A stretch of 64,000 nt of DNA, from NCBI GenBank assembly GCA_016858145.1, contig JAEHOE010000001.1, positions 496,001-560,000 of the forward strand, given 5' to 3'. Of the stretch, positions 58,874 to 64,000 are shown one piece after another. Within the stretch, counting starts at the first letter, position 1. The number at the start of each line of letters is the position of its first letter. The notes under the pieces are model-generated. The model saw only the letters and a program-made list of their open reading frames with translations. It did no database searches and was not told the DNA's origin. This stretch comes from Edaphochlamys debaryana (taxonomy: Eukaryota; Chlorophyta; Chlorophyceae; Chlamydomonadales). Both the position numbers and the translations under genes were made by a program.

Positions 58874-61800
58874 ATGCGAGCGACCTGCTGGTTGCTGTCA
58901 GCGCTCTTGCTACTTCTCTGGGCGGCCCCGGTTGCTTCAAGGCCACGTCCACCTAAGCCACCAAGGCCGCGGCGCGCGGCTCCCCGCCCGCCAGGATGGG
59001 TGAGCGGCACGCACTCCTCAGTTCCCCCTCCTCTCCCCCCCCCCGTCGGACGCCCCGGGAGACTGAGGAGAAAGCAAGCCTCGTATGCACTGATTTCTGC
59101 GAACTTCACGGGAGGAGCCAGTGGGAGGAGACAAGAGACATACTGCCTGCGGTGGTTGTCTGGACCGCATTGCAGCGGCGAGTACCGGCGACCCGCACCG
59201 CCCTCTGTTGCCCCTGCAGCGCAACGTGACTGCAGAGGAGCTGTCGCTCCTGGGGCAGGTGCCCTCCGTAGGCGACCAGAAGCCAAACGTGTTCCAGGTC
59301 CGTGCATGATGTTCAGGGCTGTAGAGTAGGGGGAGCGGGGCGGTAAGCGACGGGCCAATCCACACTCGGAGGGGAACAGCATATCAGGGCTGCGAAAGGA
59401 GGGGACCGTGGGCCCTACGAACTCATCGCCGCCTACCTAGGAGGCTGCAGCCTGCGACGCTCGGGCTGCTCCTCCTCGCCTGGGGCCAGACAGGTGCCTC
59501 GGAACGAAGGCCAGCATTGCTGCACTCACTGCGGGATCTGGAGTGATAGCACGGCGGTCGACCCGCGCTCTCGCCGCCGCTGAGCAGCCCTGGCGCTGCA
59601 TCGCACCCGTACCGACGAATCCCTAACCCCCGACCCTTATCTTCCCAACTGCCCCCAGGACCCCAACGTCAAGCTCACGGACGATGACCTGGTCTTCGCC
59701 ACGGGTTCGTGCCGGGCGCGCATGAACCTGGTCAAGGCGCAAAGGAGCTGGCGGAAGGGTGGGGCTCGGGTAGAGGGGTGCCCTGACGGGGCAGGGGAGG
59801 CGGGGCGTACCCCGACTGGGCCACTGCGAGCAGACCAGGGCCAGCTCTCAGGCCAGGTCCGCTGTTGGTCCAAGGAACTTGCTGCCAAGGAACGCTCTGG
59901 GGTGGCTTACCCAGGCTGCCACATTCCAAACTCGCCCGACGCTCCCACAGGAGTGAGGTCGTTCGTGCTGACGGACCACAACGAGACGGACCTGTTGCGC
60001 CTCAACACTGACGGCGCAGGGCACCGCGAGAGCTACGCGGTGAGCCGTACGCCGGTGGCCTTCCTGAGGGTCATCACCTGCGGTTGGCAGCGCTAGTTGG
60101 CCGTCGGGGTCTGCCATCTGTCGCAGCCCAGTACGCAGCACAACCTGGGGGGTGGATCTGATGCTGCCCCAACGCTGCCTGGCCTGGTGTCCTCCACGTG
60201 TCGTACTACGCTGTGCGTGTCGTACTGCACCCTGCAGTACTTTCCGGACGATGGTGACGTAAAGCACCTGGGTGCAAACACGCACGGCAAGAAGCGTGGG
60301 GACACGCGGGCGGCGGCGGCGCCCTTTGCGGCTCACCGGCACTTTGGCGAGTCGTACAAGTGGATGATGTACGGCGATGATGACACGCTATTTTACATAA
60401 ACGCCGTGAAGCGCATGCTGTCTGAATACGACCACAACCTGCCTCTCGCATTTTCCGACAACCTGTGGTGAGGGTTGCTGGGGGGCATCTGGCGCAGACC
60501 TCACGAGCCCCGGCGCTCCATCCCGCCTCCTACTCCGCGCCCCCTCTGTTTCGCCGCCTCCCCCACGCCCCAGGTACGGCGGCTACCACCCCAACCCGCA
60601 CGCGCCCCGCTGCCTGCCCTGCCGCATGGCGGAGCAGCCCGAGCGGGTGCCCACCCTGGAGCAGGTGTTCCGCGGGAGCCACATGCGGGTGAGGGGGGCC
60701 GGCAGGTCTGCTACGGAGCCCTTGCCTGGGTCCTGGCGGGCTGACTCGACCGGGTGGCCTTGAGGCAAGCCAGCTCCACCTGGGAAGCCCAGTGTGGTCA
60801 GGGCCCTCACGCTACCTGGGCAGCAACCAAGCTTCAGCGAAGGCTCTCAGCATTCGGTCGACCGGCTTTCACCGCTGCTGCGGCTTCCGCGGGGCCTGCC
60901 CGGTGCACAGGACTACATCAGGCGCTACAACACGGCCCGGAACATGCCGGCGGGGGAGGACGTGCTCGAGGCGGCCGCCGCCAGCCCCTACATGCAGGCG
61001 GGCAGCAGGTTCGTGCCACGGCCTGCGTGCCCCTACTGCACCCCGGAGCACGCCTGCCCGCCCAACGGTGAGCCGCGCAGTGGCAAGCTGTACGTTTAGC
61101 TGTCACTCTGAACGCTATCGGGGGCAAGGAAGGTAGACCCTCACCTTTCCGTCACCTCTCTGCTCTATCGGGCAGGCACCCTGGACCCTAACATCACCTG
61201 GCCGGAGCCGTGCAAGGTGGGGGCGGCGCTAAGGCCGGAGAGGCCGCGCTTGAAGCCAGGGCCCTGGGGACCGGGACCCTGGGGGCGTGGGAGTGGAAAC
61301 TTTAGCACCCCACGACTGAGCCGTGTAGTAGGTAGTCGCGCTGTGGGGTCGAGCGCAGACCGCATGCTTGGCCCACGCTTGCTGGTTGACCGCAACGCCT
61401 GAGCACTGGCCCCCTGGCATGCGCAGACCGCTGGAGCGCATGGCGGCGCCGGCATGATCTTCTCGGTGGGGCTGCTGCGCAAGATCGGGCTCACGGCCGC
61501 CCTGGCGTGCATACAGTCGCACAAGGGTAGGCAGGCCGGGGCGGGGCGGGTCCGGGGGGCAAGAGTCGTTAATACCTAGCAGGGGCCACGTAAGCCAAGT
61601 CACGCTACCCACTGAGCACACCCCTCAAACCCACGGGTGCCCCGCTCACGAGTCCTCGCTTCCGCCTCCGCCTCCCTCGCTGTCTCTCAGGCGCCCCCGG
61701 GGGTGACTTCATGGTGTCCAACTGCCTGTGGCAGCACGGCATCGCCTTCACGGACCCGGGGCCGCTCACGCTCTCGCTCTACGACGGGCACAGGCACGTG

Positions 61801-63052
61801 CTGGGGCCGGGCTGGGGCAGGCGCGGGCGCAAAAGCGTGCAGCAAGGGCTCATGGATTTTGGCTGCTGATCCTCTGGCGCTGCTCAAGCGCAATCGAGGA
61901 GGTAACAGCGCTGCGAAGAGCTGGAGTCCCTGAAGGCCCACGCCGGAGCGTTTGATGTGACCTGCATACGTCCGTGCAGGCACGTGTTTGGCGGCAACAA
62001 GGGCATGGGCTACCTGTGGGACCCTGTGGGCATGCTGACGCACGGGCGCTGCAACGACAGGTGCGGGCAGGGGGAGGCAGTGCGAGTGTGTGTGCCTTGA
62101 GTTTGAGGACTGCATGGGTGGTGTTGGTGTGGTGCAAGTGCACATGAGAGCACTGACACTGCAGCCTGCCACACGTGCCAACGCGGTACGATGCCCACCC
62201 GCCCGGCCGCCCTCCACCCACCCGCCCACTCGCAGCTGCAAGTGGATGTTGCGGAACACTCTATCGCTGCACATCAAGGGCCGTCACTTCCGGACGTGGC
62301 GGGTGAGTGCTTGATCAGGAAGGGTGCCAATTCGGGAGCTCCAGCATTAACCGGAAGAGCTGCTGCGCCTCCTGCATGCCGCATCGATGGTGCCCCACGC
62401 GCCTCACCCGTGCCGTTGCCTCACCGCCTCCCCATTGCGGCCCCAGATCTCGGCGGCCTACATGCTGGGGGTGGCGCTTGCCTCAGACGCGGCCCACACG
62501 TTCTTGGATCTCACCTCCCGCGACCTGGGTGAGTCATGGCGCCTGCTGCCGTACGGCTCGGATCCAGCTACCGCTCCCGGTGAGGAGGACGAGTCGGGGC
62601 GGGATGATGACCTTTCCGGCAGCCAAACCAAGACCGGCGGCAGCACCGACACCACCATCAGCAGCAACGCCGATGCCACTAACAACGACGCCGATACCAT
62701 TGACGCTGATAGCAACGACTACGGCGGCGACAATAGCACCAGCAGCGCCGCTACCGTCGACAGCAGCGCCGATGCTATCAGCACCAGCGCCGATAACAGC
62801 ACAAGCAGCGTTGGTACCGTTGACAGCAGCGCTGATGCTATCAGCACCAGCGCCAATAACAGCACCAGCAGCGGCAGCAGCAATACCAGCACCGACACCA
62901 GCAGTAGCGCCAGCGGCAGCGATGACCCGAGCTCTGCCAGTGCTGCCATCATCGCCGCCTTCACGGCGGCAGGGCAGCAGCTGCGGCGGAGCGCAAGGGC
63001 CCTTTTGGTGTCGTACAGGAGACAGAAGTCTTCACCGCGCAAGGCGGTGTGA
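58874..63052 (+). CDS. Fringe-like glycosyltransferase 2 (GT31-type, DDD motif)
   Basis: Thirteen exons (58874-58999, 59220-59297, 59659-59758, 59951-60039, 60238-60467, 60574-60688, 60911-61067, 61176-61216, 61427-61526, 61691-61793, 61980-62060, 62236-62302, 62447-63052) give 630 residues. An N-terminal signal sequence (CWLLSALLLLLWAAPVAS) is followed by a Pro/Arg-rich linker. The catalytic part parallels glycosyltransferase 1: DDDLVFATGSCRARM, SWRKGVRSFVLTDHNET, DDD at 178-180 (MMYGDDDTLFY), LAFSDNLWYGGYHP, RCLPCRM, CPYCTPEHACPPN, HGGAGMIFSVGLLRKIG, GAPGGDFMVSNCLW. It is thus a Golgi GT31/Fringe-type enzyme with unknown substrate. The last exon ends in a Ser/Asp/Asn-rich tail with 21-residue repeats and many N-x-S/T sites, unlike the basic end of copy 1. 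The intron at 61794-61979 has a GC donor and is flanked by a 10-bp direct repeat. Confidence 0.8.
61791..61986 (+). repeat. 10-bp direct repeat flanking an intron
   Basis: CAGGCACGTG occurs at 61791-61800 and again at 61977-61986. The splice junctions (AG|GC at both ends) fall at the same place inside each copy, so splicing regenerates exactly one copy. The pattern is that of a target-site duplication. Confidence 0.7.
62729..62872 (+). repeat. 63-bp coding tandem repeats in the glycosyltransferase 2 tail
   Basis: Units at 62729-62791 and 62792-62854 encode 21 residues each (DNSTSS..TVDSSADAISTSA); a third partial copy (NNSTSS) starts at 62855. Each unit carries an N-S-T glycosylation sequon. 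The surrounding tail is equally Ser/Asp/Asn-rich. Confidence 0.85.
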
Positions 63053-64000
63053 GGAGCCTCGCGGGAGGGCGCGTCTTCGCTGCTTGGGCCGTGCACTATG
63101 AGGGACTAAGACTGTGGGCTGCGGTTGCTTCATGAGTTGGGGGTGTCAGGCCCTTGTGGACGTGCCTTGATCCGTTCGACCGGACCATTCAACCAGCTCT
63201 TTTGATTTGGTCTTCTTGCCCTTGATGGCACCACTTGAGCGGAACGTTAAGCATTGGGAATCCTGTGTGTGGATCTTGGGGACCTGTACGGCAGTTGCCG
63301 ACGGTCAAGAGTGGCCGTGGCGCTGAGCAAGCTGTCTGTTCTTGCTCAGAGGGGCATCTGACGCTAGTTCGTGACAGGGGCTGGAATGTGACCGCATCAG
63401 CTGGAGCATCCTCTCCACCCTTTGCCTCAGCCTCCAAGATTCGGGCGCAGTATGATTCTGCTGCCCCGGTCTGCGCACTCGTCAGAGTGCTCGAGAGTTT
63501 TGGGTTGTGTGCCGTTGGCACATGTATGCATAGCCGGGTGTCATATCTATGCATAGCCGGGTGTTGTGAAACACGTGCAGACACCTGAGCTTAACCTTTC
63601 CGTGATTGATCGGCATCTTTGTTCTGAACTCTGGGGGTTGAGTACGTGCTGGACAAAGCGATACGGCTTGCAAGGTGGCTGGGGTCGATACACTTGAAGA
63701 CCGACATCACGGCAGGCAGCAGGAGCGAGAGGGCAGGAGTTGGCTTGCATGTGTTAGAGATAGCGTGGACTGAGCATTCTGAGCCTTTGGTGTTGCGTGT
63801 GAAAACATTGAGGGGCAGGGGTTGGGGGTTACAGGGGAGATTGTGGGCAACGGGGCGTAGTGCCGGGGTTGCAGGGCAGCTCGCAAGGGAGCTCGGACTG
63901 GCGGAATGCTCGTCTGGGCCCACGACCCCTGGTTCCGTGCGTGCCACCGGTCGGTGCTCACGCCCGCGCCCGGGCGTACCTATCGTCACAAGTGAGAAAG
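63053..64000. other. 3' flank of glycosyltransferase 2 to window end
   Basis: Probably 3' UTR and intergenic DNA with lower GC. A 17-bp direct repeat (63525-63541 and 63548-63564, TATGCATAGCCGGGTGT) is present. The minus frame 63989-63591 has no recognisable domain. No clear TGTAA was found. Confidence 0.4.

Noticed and set aside
63591..63989. 132-codon minus-strand frame at the right edge
   Set aside because: Irregular composition without motifs, lower GC than the genes, and no splice-consistent extension.

Overview
The window looks like nuclear DNA of a green alga, most likely a chlorophycean in or near Chlamydomonadales. Reasons: very high GC with strong GC bias at third codon positions; dense short introns (I infer 111 in eleven spliced genes) with donors of the type CAG|GTGCGG; TGTAA polyadenylation-type signals; plastid-type transit peptides; Ala/Gly/Ser-rich low-complexity protein stretches; and families typical of algae. 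No CRISPR array, rRNA, tRNA or intact transposon was recognised. All exon models come from manual reading of splice signals, reading-frame continuity and family motifs. Every model closes in frame, but none has transcript support.

Layout. 1-161 (-): cut-off start of a secreted protein. 636-908 (-): small Cys-rich repeat protein. 2278-4795 (-): nucleotide-sugar/PAPS-type transporter (SLC35B family). 5988-11681 (-): plastid SPD1/Ycf45-like AAA ATPase. 12772-21181 (-): receptor-type nucleotide cyclase 1. 23672-26706 (-): RhoGAP-like protein. 27872-31337 (-): Fringe-like glycosyltransferase 1. 32459-32865 (+): RPA3. 33091-36365 (-): glucose-6-phosphate 1-epimerase. 37851-38579 (-): intronless APS kinase. 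40463-51775 (-): receptor-type cyclase 2. 52064-54762 (+): PPM/LCMT-like methyltransferase. 55911-58274 (-): 4HBT thioesterase. 58874-63052 (+): Fringe-like glycosyltransferase 2.

The most unusual content is the pair of paralogous membrane cyclases. Each has a signal peptide, a bacterial-type solute-binding ectodomain, one membrane span and two consecutive class III cyclase domains. The first cyclase domain keeps or partly keeps the metal-binding positions but lacks the transition-state Asn/Arg. The second keeps Asn/Arg but has lost both metal-binding Asp. This is the division of labour seen in animal C1/C2 adenylyl cyclases, but here on a trypanosome-like receptor layout. Copy 1 has a His-rich loop inside the first domain; copy 2 has a tail of about 1,250 residues and a more degenerate first domain.

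A cyclase is followed about 7 kb away by a Fringe-like glycosyltransferase in both halves of the window, which suggests an old block duplication. Eight introns appear to use GC-AG rather than GT-AG boundaries. One of these, in glycosyltransferase 2, is flanked by a 10-bp direct repeat and is absent from the paralogue, as expected for a gained intron. The housekeeping genes (SPD1-like ATPase, RPA3, epimerase, APS kinase, transporter) show no sign of operon-like organisation. The sulfate-activation enzyme and a PAPS-type transporter share the window but lie 33 kb apart.
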